From Hymenobacter artigasi (GTDB taxonomy: Bacteria > Bacteroidota > Bacteroidia > Cytophagales > Hymenobacteraceae), in assembly GCF_012275535.1 (NCBI RefSeq), contig NZ_JAAVTK010000002.1, positions 560,208 through 624,207 of the forward strand: a stretch of 64,000 nt of DNA, written 5' to 3'. Position numbers and translations under genes: made by a program. A model generated the notes under the pieces. It did no database searches. It saw nothing but the letters and a program-made list of their open reading frames with translations, and was not told where the DNA came from. Numbering within the stretch: position 1 is the stretch's first letter; each line of letters starts with the position of its first letter. Positions 24,801 through 33,073 of the stretch are shown piece after piece.

Positions 24801-27668
24801 CTCAATCCAGTCATCAAACTCGCCAAACTCATCGGCCAGCTTGGTGTTGCTGGCCATAAATTCGTTGATAAAAATGCCCGTAATGGCCGGCACTGTGTTG
24901 GTAGCGCCCGGCGTGGGACTGGCAAAGGCCTTGAACTGCGCACTGGCATCGGGGTAGCGGCCCCGCGAAACGTCGGCCACCTGCGCACCGTAGCGCGTGG
25001 AGTCGATGATGGAAACATCGGGCCCCACGATGTCGGCCAGGCCGATTTGGCCGCCGCCCGCGTTCAGCGCGAAGCCCGCGTGCAGCACGCCCTGCGCGGG
25101 CTGGTTATCGGCCCACAGCAGCAGGTGGCTCTTGGCCGGAATGGTGGTGAGGGCCGGGCTGGTGGTGGGAATTCGGTAGAAGGCGGGGTTGCCGAGGGTG
25201 TTGGTGAGGTAGAGGCCGCCGATATCGACGGGCGTGGGGTTGTTGTTGTACACCTCAATCCAGGGGTCGTGCTCGCCGGCCGGGTCCGTAACGGACGTCT
25301 GGTTCACGGCCATCAACTCGTTGATGAACAGGCCGGATTTGAAGTTGATGACGTTGGCGCTGCCGGGCGTGGCGGCGGTAAACGTCCGGAATGTGGGGCT
25401 GCCGTCCGGGAAGCGGCCGGTCGATACATCATCGGCCTGCGCCCCAAAGGTGTAGGAATCCAGGGCGGTGGGCGTGGTGCCTATCATCTGGGAAAGGCCA
25501 ATGGCTTCGCCGCTCTTGCTCAGGCTCAGGTTGAGGTGCAGCGGGCCCTGCGCGGGCTGGCTGTCGGCCCACAGCAGCAGGTAGCCTTTGGCCGGAATGG
25601 TGGTGAGGGCCGAGTTAGTGGTCGGAATCTGAAACTTGGTGAGGTTGGTGAGCAAATCGGTGACGTAGAGCCCGCCGATGTTCACGGGCTGGGTGCCCGA
25701 ATTGTAAATCTCAATCCAGTCATCAAACTCGCCAAACTCATCGGCCAGCTTGGTGTTGCTGGCCATAAACTCATTGATAAACAAGCCGGCAATCTGGCCC
25801 GAAATCGTGAACGGGGATTCGTGCAGCGGGCTCCAGGCGCTGCCGCTGCGCACGCGCGCCTTCACGCTCACGCTGCCCGAAATGGCCACCGGGCCGGTGT
25901 AGGCCACCGCGCCGGCGGCCACGGCCCCGCCGGCGGCCTCGGGGTCGGTGCCATCGGTGGTGTAGTAGGTGGTGCCCCCGGCGTTGGGGTTGGCGATGGT
26001 GAGCTGGAAGCCGGGGGCCACCGCGCCGCCCTCCTGGCTAAAAGTGGGCGGCGCCAGCGAAGGATAATAGCCCTGGGCCGTTAGCGCCGCGATAAAGCGG
26101 CTCACGTTGCCGTTCATCAGGCCGTCCACGCGGTTTACTTCGGGGGTCCAGTGGCCGTTTTTGGTGCGCGTGGTGCCGTCGGCCAGCGCATCGCCCCAGC
26201 GCGCCGACTCGTCCACGATGGCCGTGCTGATGTAGCTGTTCACCGCCGCCCAGCGGGCGCGGGAGGCCGCATCGGTGAGGCCGCCGGTATTGAAGCAGCT
26301 CCGGTACACGCGGTCGGCAAAGAGCTGCATGAAATCGGGGTTGCGGCGGGCGGCGTGCCATATTTTGGCCAGGGTGCTCGTTCCGGTGGTGTTGTTTAGG
26401 AACTCGGGGTGCACCCACGCGCCCAGGTTCGAGCCGTTGGTGGTGTCCCACGACCATTCGCAGTCCCAGGTGTTGTACCAGAACGGGCTGGGGGGTACGT
26501 TGCGGTTGCCGCCCTGGAAGTTGTTGCCGGGCCAGTCGGTCATGCCGGTTATCCAGGTCACTATCAGGTAGTCGCAGAAGCGGCTCACGTCCAGGTACTG
26601 CTTCAGCTGGGCGTAGTTGGCCGGCACGCTCAGGTCCTGGTTGATGAGGGTGGTGGTGAGGTAGTTGAACCGGGTGGCGTCGCCGCTGCGGATGCCGTCG
26701 GGGTCCAGCGCCATCCAGTCGGCGTAGCTGCCGCCGTAGTAGTTGGCCAGCATGCCGGCATCGGTGCGCTCGGCAGGGTTATAAAGCCCCCAATACAAGC
26801 CGTTTACGTAGAGATGCACGAACGTACCCCGGCCGCCCACGCCCGAAATGGCCTGCTGGGTTTGCCGGTACCACTCGTCGCGGGTGTAGGCGGTTCGGTC
26901 GGGGTTCCAGTTGCGGGCCCAGGAGCGGTTGTTGCCCGCCCGCAGCACAATCTTGGTGTCTTTAAACGTATTGGCTACGGTAGCCGTGTTGAAGGGCGCT
27001 TTCCGAAACAGGTTGGTAGTAGCGGTGGTGGCAAACGACAGGCTCATCGAGCGTTTTAGCCGGTCGTGGCTATGGGGCTCCAGGCTGCAGTCGAACTGCT
27101 CCCGGGTACCATCGGGGTACAGCATCTCCACCGAGGTGGGGTGCTTGGTTTCGCCATCGTACAGGTCCCAGAAATCGGCCTTGCTCAGCACCAGCGACAT
27201 GGTGGGGATGGACAGCAGCCCCGCACGCACCTGGCCGCTGTAGGCCGGGTCGTTCACCACGTTGGGGTCCATTTCGTAGTCGTGCACGGCGGTGGCCGTG
27301 CCCGCGCCCACGGGGTAGGTATTGTTGGGCCAGCCCGCAATGTTTTTGGGCTGCTGCATCACATCATTCAGGAAAAAGTACGAGTGCGTGGCTACCGGCG
27401 TGGTGGCCGCGCCACTGTAGGCCAGGGCGCGCACCACGCTGGTCGTGGCCACCGCTATGCTCCCCGCATACACGGTGCCCACCACCGCGGTAGGGGCCGA
27501 GCCATCGGTGGTGTACCGGATGGTGCCGCCCGCCAGGCTGGTGCTCAGCGTGAGCTGGAAGGGGGTATCGTAAAAGCCCCGGGTGGTGGAGAAAGTCACG
27601 CTCTGGCCAATCCCCACCTTGGGAAACGCCAACAGAACGAACAGGAAAATGCAGAGTATGCTTTTCAT
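21849..27668 (-). CDS. Giant secreted CotH kinase-like protein with lamin-tail domains
   Basis: This 1939-aa protein has a signal peptide (ILCIFLFVLLAFPKVGIGQ) and a chitobiase/beta-hexosaminidase C-terminal-like domain (TIRYTTDGSAPT, ~20-100). A CotH kinase domain follows (~150-530; HSHDRLKRSMSLSF, LRAGNNRSW, FVHLYVNGLYWGLYNPAERT, WDCEWSWDT), then a second TTDGT-type domain. Three lamin-tail domains (GLFINEFMASNTKLADEFGE type) run over ~627-1075, then a PKD/Ig-like domain. The rest holds three NADT domains alternating with four InlB-type repeats and a type IX sorting domain. CotH of Bacillus phosphorylates spore-coat proteins, so this could be an extracellular protein kinase (inference). It sits 40 and 70 bases from two related sugar dehydrogenase genes on the same strand. 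Confidence 0.87.
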   Translation of the reverse strand: MKSILCIFLFVLLAFPKVGIGQSVTFSTTRGFYDTPFQLTLSTSLAGGTIRYTTDGSAPTAVVGTVYAGSIAVATTSVVRALAYSGAATTPVATHSYFFLNDVMQQPKNIAGWPNNTYPVGAGTATAVHDYEMDPNVVNDPAYSGQVRAGLLSIPTMSLVLSKADFWDLYDGETKHPTSVEMLYPDGTREQFDCSLEPHSHDRLKRSMSLSFATTATTNLFRKAPFNTATVANTFKDTKIVLRAGNNRSWARNWNPDRTAYTRDEWYRQTQQAISGVGGRGTFVHLYVNGLYWGLYNPAERTDAGMLANYYGGSYADWMALDPDGIRSGDATRFNYLTTTLINQDLSVPANYAQLKQYLDVSRFCDYLIVTWITGMTDWPGNNFQGGNRNVPPSPFWYNTWDCEWSWDTTNGSNLGAWVHPEFLNNTTGTSTLAKIWHAARRNPDFMQLFADRVYRSCFNTGGLTDAASRARWAAVNSYISTAIVDESARWGDALADGTTRTKNGHWTPEVNRVDGLMNGNVSRFIAALTAQGYYPSLAPPTFSQEGGAVAPGFQLTIANPNAGGTTYYTTDGTDPEAAGGAVAAGAVAYTGPVAISGSVSVKARVRSGSAWSPLHESPFTISGQIAGLFINEFMASNTKLADEFGEFDDWIEIYNSGTQPVNIGGLYVTDLLTNLTKFQIPTTNSALTTIPAKGYLLLWADSQPAQGPLHLNLSLSKSGEAIGLSQMIGTTPTALDSYTFGAQADDVSTGRFPDGSPTFRTFTAATPGSANVINFKSGLFINELMAVNQTSVTDPAGEHDPWIEVYNNNPTPVDIGGLYLTNTLGNPAFYRIPTTSPALTTIPAKSHLLLWADNQPAQGVLHAGFALNAGGGQIGLADIVGPDVSIIDSTRYGAQVADVSRGRYPDASAQFKAFASPTPGATNTVPAITGIFINEFMASNTKLADEFGEFDDWIELYNAGNQPVDVGGLYLTDALTNPGKFQIPTTNPALTTIPAKGFLLLWADDQAVAQGVLHVGFKLSASGEQIGLYQPNGTTVTALDTYTFGAQAADVSMGRVQDGAATFVSFAVPTPNASNNGSSTNAPPVANAGPNQTITLPTNSVVLSGSGTDDGTITAYAWTQLSGPNTATLSGAATATLTASGLAAGSYVFRLTVTDNGNATGTAQATITVNPAVSTGPQVVSFTLVNASTGADIQPLTAGATLNLATLPSTSLNVRANPGPAPVGSVVLALSGAQTQNQTESVAPYALFGDNGAGTYNPWTPAVGSYTLLATPYSAASGGGTAGTPLSLSFSVVNQTATGPFTLATSTVGTGTVTKSPNTATYASGSTVSLTATAGAGFTFTGWSGDATGTANPLSVTMNANKNITATFTAITPTSYTLAVSSVGTGTVTKNPDAASYASGTSVTLTATAGAGYQFSGWSGDATGSTNPLSVTMNGNKSITATFTALPAGQSVMSYTLINADTNTDIQTLTSGATLNLSALPTSRLNIRANTNPATVGSVVLALSGTQTQNQTESGAPYALFGDNGAGVYNSWTPAVGSYNLTARPYTAASGGGTAGTPLAITFTVTTGSTPTTYTLATSTVGTGTVTKSPNAATYASGSTVSLTATAGAGYQFSGWSGDATGTANPLAVTMNANKNITATFTAVAPATYTLTTSTVGTGTVTKSPNAATYASGSTVSLTATAGAGYTFTGWSGDATGSANPLAVTMTANKTITATFTASSGGPQLTGFVLVNASTGTDIQALTTGAALNLATLPSRNLNVRATTSPATVGSVVLTLSGAATRSQTESVAPYALFGDNGAGTYNPWTPAVGSYTLTARPYTGGGGGGTAGAALTISFSVSDQAARVTAASGSASGVALAVAYPNPSPNGHFRLLLPATFGGPVRYRLISVLGATLASGTLPAGAQAAELDFAQPLSGTSLSYLLLDDGKHTARLKLVRQ

Positions 27669-27708
27669 GGCCTTGGGGATTTACCGGATGAATGGAAGGG
27701 CAGTGCGC

Positions 27709-30700
27709 TTACTGGCGCACGAGCTTGAGCCGGGCGGTGTGCTTGCCGTCGTCGAGCAGCAGGTAGCTCAGGCTGGTGCCCGAGAGCGGCTGGGCAAAGT
27801 CCAGCTCGGCCGCCTGCGCCCCCGCCGGCAGCGTGCCGCTGGCCAGCGTGGCCCCCAGCACCGAAATCAGCCGGTAGCGCACCGCCCCGCTGAACGTGGC
27901 CGGCAGCAGCAGCCGGAAGTGCCCGTTGGGCGATGGGTTGGGGTAAGCCACGGCCAGGGCCGGGGTCGGCTCGGGGGTATTCGCTGCCAGCGTTTGGCTC
28001 GCGGTCCTGGCAGCCGGTGGGGCGCTGGTTTGCTGCCAGAGCTCCACGCCCGAGAAGTTAGGCCAGCCGCCGCTGCTGGTGAAGGCTACTGAGCCCGTGG
28101 TTGCCAGCGTCACGGTGTAAGGCCCCAGCCGCGACCAGGTGCCGGCCGGGCCGGTGCTGTAGTTGCTCAGCTTCACCTGCCCGTTCAGGGATAACGTAAT
28201 GACTTCAGGGCTGTTGTCTTCCCACACATATAGGTAGGCCTGGTAGGTAGCGGCCGGCACCGCCGAGAGCGTCACGCTCAGGCCCGGGCCAAACACTGCT
28301 GCCCGAATCATGCCCGCCCGCGTGGCGTCGGTGGCTGGAATGAGCGTCAAGGCTTGGTTCTGAAAGGCCGAGCCGTTGGTGGAATAATTGGCCGCCGTGC
28401 TCCCGCCCCAGGCGTTGCCATCCAGCGTGAGGGCTGGTCCGCCCAGGTTGATGGCCCGGTAAAAAGTGTAGCCCCCGCCCGAGGTGGCCGTGAACGTGGC
28501 CGTGATGTTCTTGTTCCCGCTCATCGTTACCGACAAGGGGTTGGCCGTGCCGGTGGCATCGCCGCTCCAGCCCGTGAAGGCGAAGCCCGCCCCCGGCGTG
28601 GCCGTCAGGCTCACCGTGCTGCCGCTAGCGTAGGAGGCGGCATTCGGGTTTTTGGTCACCGTGCCCGTGCCCACCGTACTAGTGGTTAGCGTGTAGCTCG
28701 TGGTCGGGGTGGCCGTGAAGGTGGCCGTGATGGTCTTGTTACCGTTCATCGTCACCGACAGCGGATTGGTGCTGCCCGTGGCGTCGCCGCTCCAGCCGCT
28801 GAACTGATAACCCGCCCCGGCCGTGGCCGTCAGGCTCACTGTGGAGCCGCTGGCGTAGGAAGCCGCATTCGGGCTTTTCGTCACCGTGCCCGTACCCACG
28901 GTGGCAGTAGTCAGCGTGTAGGCAGTGCCCGCCTGGTCAATCACGCTGAAGCTGATGGTGAGTGGCGTGCCGGCCGTGCCCCCGCCGCTGGCGGCCGTGT
29001 AGGGTGTGGCCGTGAGCGAGTAGCTGCCCACCGCCGGCGTCCAGGAATTATACGCCCCGCCACTGTCCGAAAACAGCGCGTAAGGCACGACCGACTCAGT
29101 CTGGTTCTGCGTGTCTGCGCCGCTGAGGGTGAATACCACGCTGCCCACGGTGCCCGGGTTGGTATTGGCCCGCACGTTGAGGTTGCGCGTGGGCAGCGTG
29201 GCCAGGTTCAGGGTGGTGCCGGCGGCCAGGGGCTGAATGTCGCCATTCGTATCGGCATTTATCAGCGTGTAGCTCGTCACGCTTTGCCCGGCCGGCAGGG
29301 CCGTGAAAGTGGCTGTGATGTTCTTGTTGGCATTCATTGTCACCGACAAGGGATTAGCAGTGCCCGAGGCGTCGCCGCTCCAGCCACTGAACTGGTAGCC
29401 CGCCCCTGGCGTAGCCGTCAGGCTCACCGTGCTGCCGCTGGTATAATTGGCCTGGTCCGGATTCTTGGCCACCGTACCCGCGCCCACCACATTGGTGTTG
29501 AGGGTATAAGTAGCCGAGGCTACGACCGTGAAAGTGGCGGTGATATTCTTGTTGGCCGTTATTGTCACCGACAAAGGATTGGCCGTACCCGAGGCATCAC
29601 CGCTCCAGCCGCTAAACTGGTAGCCGGCAGCTGGGGTGGCCGTCAGGCTCACCGTGCTGCCACTGGTGTAGGTGGCCGCGTTCGGGTTTTTCGTCACGGT
29701 GCCGCTGCCTACCGTGCCGGTAGTCAGGGTGTAGCTGGTGGGCGTGCCGCCGGTTTGCTGCCAGAGCTCCATGCCCGAAAAATTGGGCCAACCGCCGGTG
29801 CTGGTAAACTGCACCGTGCCCGTGGCTGCCAGCGTCACATTGTAGGGCCCCAGGCGGTTCCAGGTACCGGCGGGTCCGGTGCTGTAGTTGCTCAGCTTCA
29901 CCTGCCCGTTTAGCGACAGGTTGATTACCTCGGGACCACTGTCTTCCCACACATACAGGTAGGCTTGGTAAGTACCGGCGGGCACCGCCGAGATGCCGAC
30001 GCTCAGGTCGGGACCGAAAACGGCCTGCCGAATCATACCCGCGCGTACGGCATCGGTGGTGGGCACCAGTGCCACGGCCTGGTTCTCAAACTCGGAGCCG
30101 TTGGTAGCATAGTTGGCCGCCGTGGAGCCGCCCCAGGCGTTGCCGTCCAGCGTGAGGGCCGGCCCGCCCAGGTTGATGGCCCGGTAAAAGGTATAGCCGC
30201 CCCCGCCCGAAATAGCCGTGAAGGTGGCCGTGATGGATTTATCAGCCGTCATCGTCACCGCCAGGGGGTTGGTGCTGCCGCTGGCATCGCCGCTCCAGCC
30301 CGCGAAGGTGAAGCCCGCCCCCGGCGTGGCCGTCAGGCTCACCGTGCTGCCGCTGGCATAGGTGGCGGCATTGGGGTTTTTCGTCACCGTGCCGGTGCCC
30401 ACCGTGGCCGTAGTGAGCGCAAACGGCCCCGGGGCGTTGGAATCCGTCACCGTGAAGCTCACGGTGAGGGGTGGGCGGGCGGTGCCACTGCCATTGGCCC
30501 CGCTGTAGCCCGTGGCCGTGAGCTGGTAGTTGCCCACCGGCGGCGTCCAGGAGTTGTAATCGCCGTTCACGTCCAGGAACAGCGCGAAGGGTGCCGCGTT
30601 ATCGGTCACGGCCTGGGTTTGCGGGCCGGTGAGTGAAAACACCATGCTGCCGGTAGTGGCCGGGTCGGCATTGGCCCGGATGTTCAGGTGGCGGGTAGGC

Positions 30701-32964
30701 AGCGTGGCCAGGTTGAGAATAGCCCCGTTGGTCAGGGGCTGAATGTCGGCGTCGGAAGCGGCGTCGGCATCAACGAGCGTGAAGCTGGGCGTGGTGCAGT
30801 CGGGGTCGAGGCGCACCTGCTGGGTGGTCGAGAGCCCGCCGGCATCGGTCACGGTCAGGGCAACGGTGTAGTAGTAGGTTTCGGCCCCGCAGCCGTAGGG
30901 GCCCACAATGGTGCTGGTCTGGCGGGTGGTGTCCACGGGGTCGGGGTGCAGGTGCGTGAGGTGGTGCAGCACCGTTTGCCACTTATAGAATAGCAGGTGG
31001 CCGCTCTGCTCGGCATCGACCACGGTGGCGCGCAGCTGGTAGGTGGTGTTGCCCGTGAGCGGGTACACCGTGCCGGCCGCCGGACTGGTAATGGTGACCT
31101 GCGGCGGGGTATTATTGGCCGAAATCGACAGCGAAGCCTGGTTGCTCAGGCCCTGGGCATTGGTCACGGTGAGCGTGACGCTATAGTTGGTGGCGGCCGC
31201 AGTAGCCGGCGAGAACGTGTGGCTGGGATTGGCCGCCGCGCTGGGGGCCGTGCCATCGCCGAAGTTCCAGCTGTAGGTCAGCGGGCTGCCGTTGGGGTCG
31301 GTCGAATTGCTGCCGGTGAACTGCACCGTGAGCGGGCCGGGGCCGTAGGTTTTGCTGGACGTAGCCACCGCCACCGGCGGGCTGGCCGTGGTCACGTAGC
31401 TGATTTTGCGGATTTCCGAAGGGTAGAAATTGACATAGAACAGACCCGTCTCGCCGGGGCTGGTGCCAAAAAATACCGGTACGGCCCCAGTATCCACGAA
31501 GCTGCGCACCGCGCTGGGCTGGTTGCTGCTGTTCACGGTCATGCTCTTAATCCAGCCGCCCACGTAGTCCCCAAAAAAGTAGGAGTTGGCGTACGGGGCC
31601 GGAAAGTCGCTGTAGGGATAAAACACCCCGCCCGTCACCGAATTGCCCCCAAACTGTGCCCCGCTCACCGGCGAGCCCGCCGCCCCGATGTTTGCCGTGG
31701 TGGGCGTACTGCCGCTGAAGGTGCCCGTGCGCGACGGCCCCGGCCCGTGGCCCCAGTCGATGAGGGGCCGGGTGTGCACAAACGTGGGAATGCTGGCCGG
31801 CACGGATTGCGCCGTATTGCACGAGTTGCTGAACGTGGCCGTGCCGCTCGGCGTGGCCGGCTTCAGCAGGTCCTGGAAGTAGAAAAACTGCTTGGTGCAG
31901 CCGCCCGTGTTGTAAAGCGGGTTGGGCGCGTCGCGGTTGTACACGGTCGAGTTGCTGAACGCCGGATAGGGCGTCAGGCCCTCAAACAGTGGCCAGCCCA
32001 GGTTCACGCGGGCGCGGTCCACCACCGTTATTTCTTCCCAGGTGGAGGCACCCACCATGCCCACGTAGAGCGTGCCGGGGTTGCCCTGGGCGGGGTCGGG
32101 GTTGCCGGTGCCGGGCCGCAGGCTCATACGGAAGGGCGTGCGCAGGCCCAGGGTCCAGACTTTGGAGCGGGCCGCGCCGGGGTTGGCAGCGTCATAGAAG
32201 GGGTTGCTGGCCACGCCGTTGCCGGTGGCGGGGTCCAGGCGCAGGATTTTACCACTTAGGCAGTCTACCAGCTGGGCGCGCAGGGCACCCACGTTTTCCT
32301 TGGCGGAGATGATGCCATCGGCCAACGCCTCCGCGTAGTACGTTTCGTTGTAGCTGCCTAAATCCGGCGCCCAGTGGGCCCCGTCACCGGTCGAGACCAG
32401 TAGCGTGCCATCGGTGCCAAACACCAGCGAGCCGGTGCAGTGGCCGTCGTGGGTCGAGGGAATGCCCGTGGACTTGGTGGCCCCGAGCAGTATTTTGCGG
32501 CTGGCCGGGTTCACGGTGTAGCCCGTGCCGCTGGGCGTGGCCGTATAGCGCGTGATGCGGCCAATGGTGGCGCTGTAGTAGTCGTTGGCCGTGGCGCTGT
32601 AGCTGGCCGTGCCGAAGTTTATCAGGTAGTGCCGGTCTACCACGTACAGCAGGTACATGTAGCCGTTGGCATCAAAGTTCGGGTCGAGGGCAAAGCCCAG
32701 CAGGCCCTGGTCCTCCCAGGCCCCCACTTCGGGCGAAATATCAATCAGCTGCTGGCGCTGGCCGTTCACCACCACCCAAACCTTGCCCGGCCGCTCCCAG
32801 ACAAACATCTTATTCCCGCTGCTATTGAAGGTAAAGCCTACCGCTTCGTTCCAGCCTGCGGAAACGACAGTGGACGTGAAGCCTGTGGGCGGCGTCTGGG
32901 CCTGCACCTGCGCGTTGCCTAGCAGCAGCAATGCGCAGAGAATGGCGGTAAAAATATTTTTCAT
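27709..32964 (-). CDS. Giant secreted PQQ-type sugar dehydrogenase with malectin-like domains (copy 2)
   Basis: This 1751-aa protein starts at 32964, giving the signal peptide NIFTAILCALLLLGNAQVQA; the open frame upstream is not protein-like. Residues ~25-500 form the same beta-propeller as copy 1, with LLVSTGDGAHW in place of LLVVTGDGAH. A PKD domain and an Ig-like domain follow. Then come two NADT domains, five InlB-type repeats, two malectin-like domains (FYRAINLGGPALTLDGN, YLYVWED) and a type IX sorting domain. That last ~75 residues is almost identical to that of the neighbouring CotH protein, whereas copy 1 has a different one. The malectin-like domains suggest binding to a carbohydrate, and the neighbouring polysaccharide genes make the product glycan a good candidate. 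Confidence 0.88.
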   Translation of the reverse strand: MKNIFTAILCALLLLGNAQVQAQTPPTGFTSTVVSAGWNEAVGFTFNSSGNKMFVWERPGKVWVVVNGQRQQLIDISPEVGAWEDQGLLGFALDPNFDANGYMYLLYVVDRHYLINFGTASYSATANDYYSATIGRITRYTATPSGTGYTVNPASRKILLGATKSTGIPSTHDGHCTGSLVFGTDGTLLVSTGDGAHWAPDLGSYNETYYAEALADGIISAKENVGALRAQLVDCLSGKILRLDPATGNGVASNPFYDAANPGAARSKVWTLGLRTPFRMSLRPGTGNPDPAQGNPGTLYVGMVGASTWEEITVVDRARVNLGWPLFEGLTPYPAFSNSTVYNRDAPNPLYNTGGCTKQFFYFQDLLKPATPSGTATFSNSCNTAQSVPASIPTFVHTRPLIDWGHGPGPSRTGTFSGSTPTTANIGAAGSPVSGAQFGGNSVTGGVFYPYSDFPAPYANSYFFGDYVGGWIKSMTVNSSNQPSAVRSFVDTGAVPVFFGTSPGETGLFYVNFYPSEIRKISYVTTASPPVAVATSSKTYGPGPLTVQFTGSNSTDPNGSPLTYSWNFGDGTAPSAAANPSHTFSPATAAATNYSVTLTVTNAQGLSNQASLSISANNTPPQVTITSPAAGTVYPLTGNTTYQLRATVVDAEQSGHLLFYKWQTVLHHLTHLHPDPVDTTRQTSTIVGPYGCGAETYYYTVALTVTDAGGLSTTQQVRLDPDCTTPSFTLVDADAASDADIQPLTNGAILNLATLPTRHLNIRANADPATTGSMVFSLTGPQTQAVTDNAAPFALFLDVNGDYNSWTPPVGNYQLTATGYSGANGSGTARPPLTVSFTVTDSNAPGPFALTTATVGTGTVTKNPNAATYASGSTVSLTATPGAGFTFAGWSGDASGSTNPLAVTMTADKSITATFTAISGGGGYTFYRAINLGGPALTLDGNAWGGSTAANYATNGSEFENQAVALVPTTDAVRAGMIRQAVFGPDLSVGISAVPAGTYQAYLYVWEDSGPEVINLSLNGQVKLSNYSTGPAGTWNRLGPYNVTLAATGTVQFTSTGGWPNFSGMELWQQTGGTPTSYTLTTGTVGSGTVTKNPNAATYTSGSTVSLTATPAAGYQFSGWSGDASGTANPLSVTITANKNITATFTVVASATYTLNTNVVGAGTVAKNPDQANYTSGSTVSLTATPGAGYQFSGWSGDASGTANPLSVTMNANKNITATFTALPAGQSVTSYTLINADTNGDIQPLAAGTTLNLATLPTRNLNVRANTNPGTVGSVVFTLSGADTQNQTESVVPYALFSDSGGAYNSWTPAVGSYSLTATPYTAASGGGTAGTPLTISFSVIDQAGTAYTLTTATVGTGTVTKSPNAASYASGSTVSLTATAGAGYQFSGWSGDATGSTNPLSVTMNGNKTITATFTATPTTSYTLTTSTVGTGTVTKNPNAASYASGSTVSLTATPGAGFAFTGWSGDATGTANPLSVTMSGNKNITATFTATSGGGYTFYRAINLGGPALTLDGNAWGGSTAANYSTNGSAFQNQALTLIPATDATRAGMIRAAVFGPGLSVTLSAVPAATYQAYLYVWEDNSPEVITLSLNGQVKLSNYSTGPAGTWSRLGPYTVTLATTGSVAFTSSGGWPNFSGVELWQQTSAPPAARTASQTLAANTPEPTPALAVAYPNPSPNGHFRLLLPATFSGAVRYRLISVLGATLASGTLPAGAQAAELDFAQPLSGTSLSYLLLDDGKHTARLKLVRQ

Positions 32965-33073
32965 GACGGAAAGGGTGCAATTGCATCGGAGGTAAGCGTG
33001 AGGTGGGTGAAAAAATGAATGGGTATCGACGGCTGCCGCGTGGCCCGGCCGTAGCCGGGGCCACGCGGCAGGC

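Noticed and set aside
23964..26084. 706-codon open frame on the + strand opposite the CotH-like gene
   Set aside because: Antisense shadow of repeated domains with the same biased composition; no recognisable motif.
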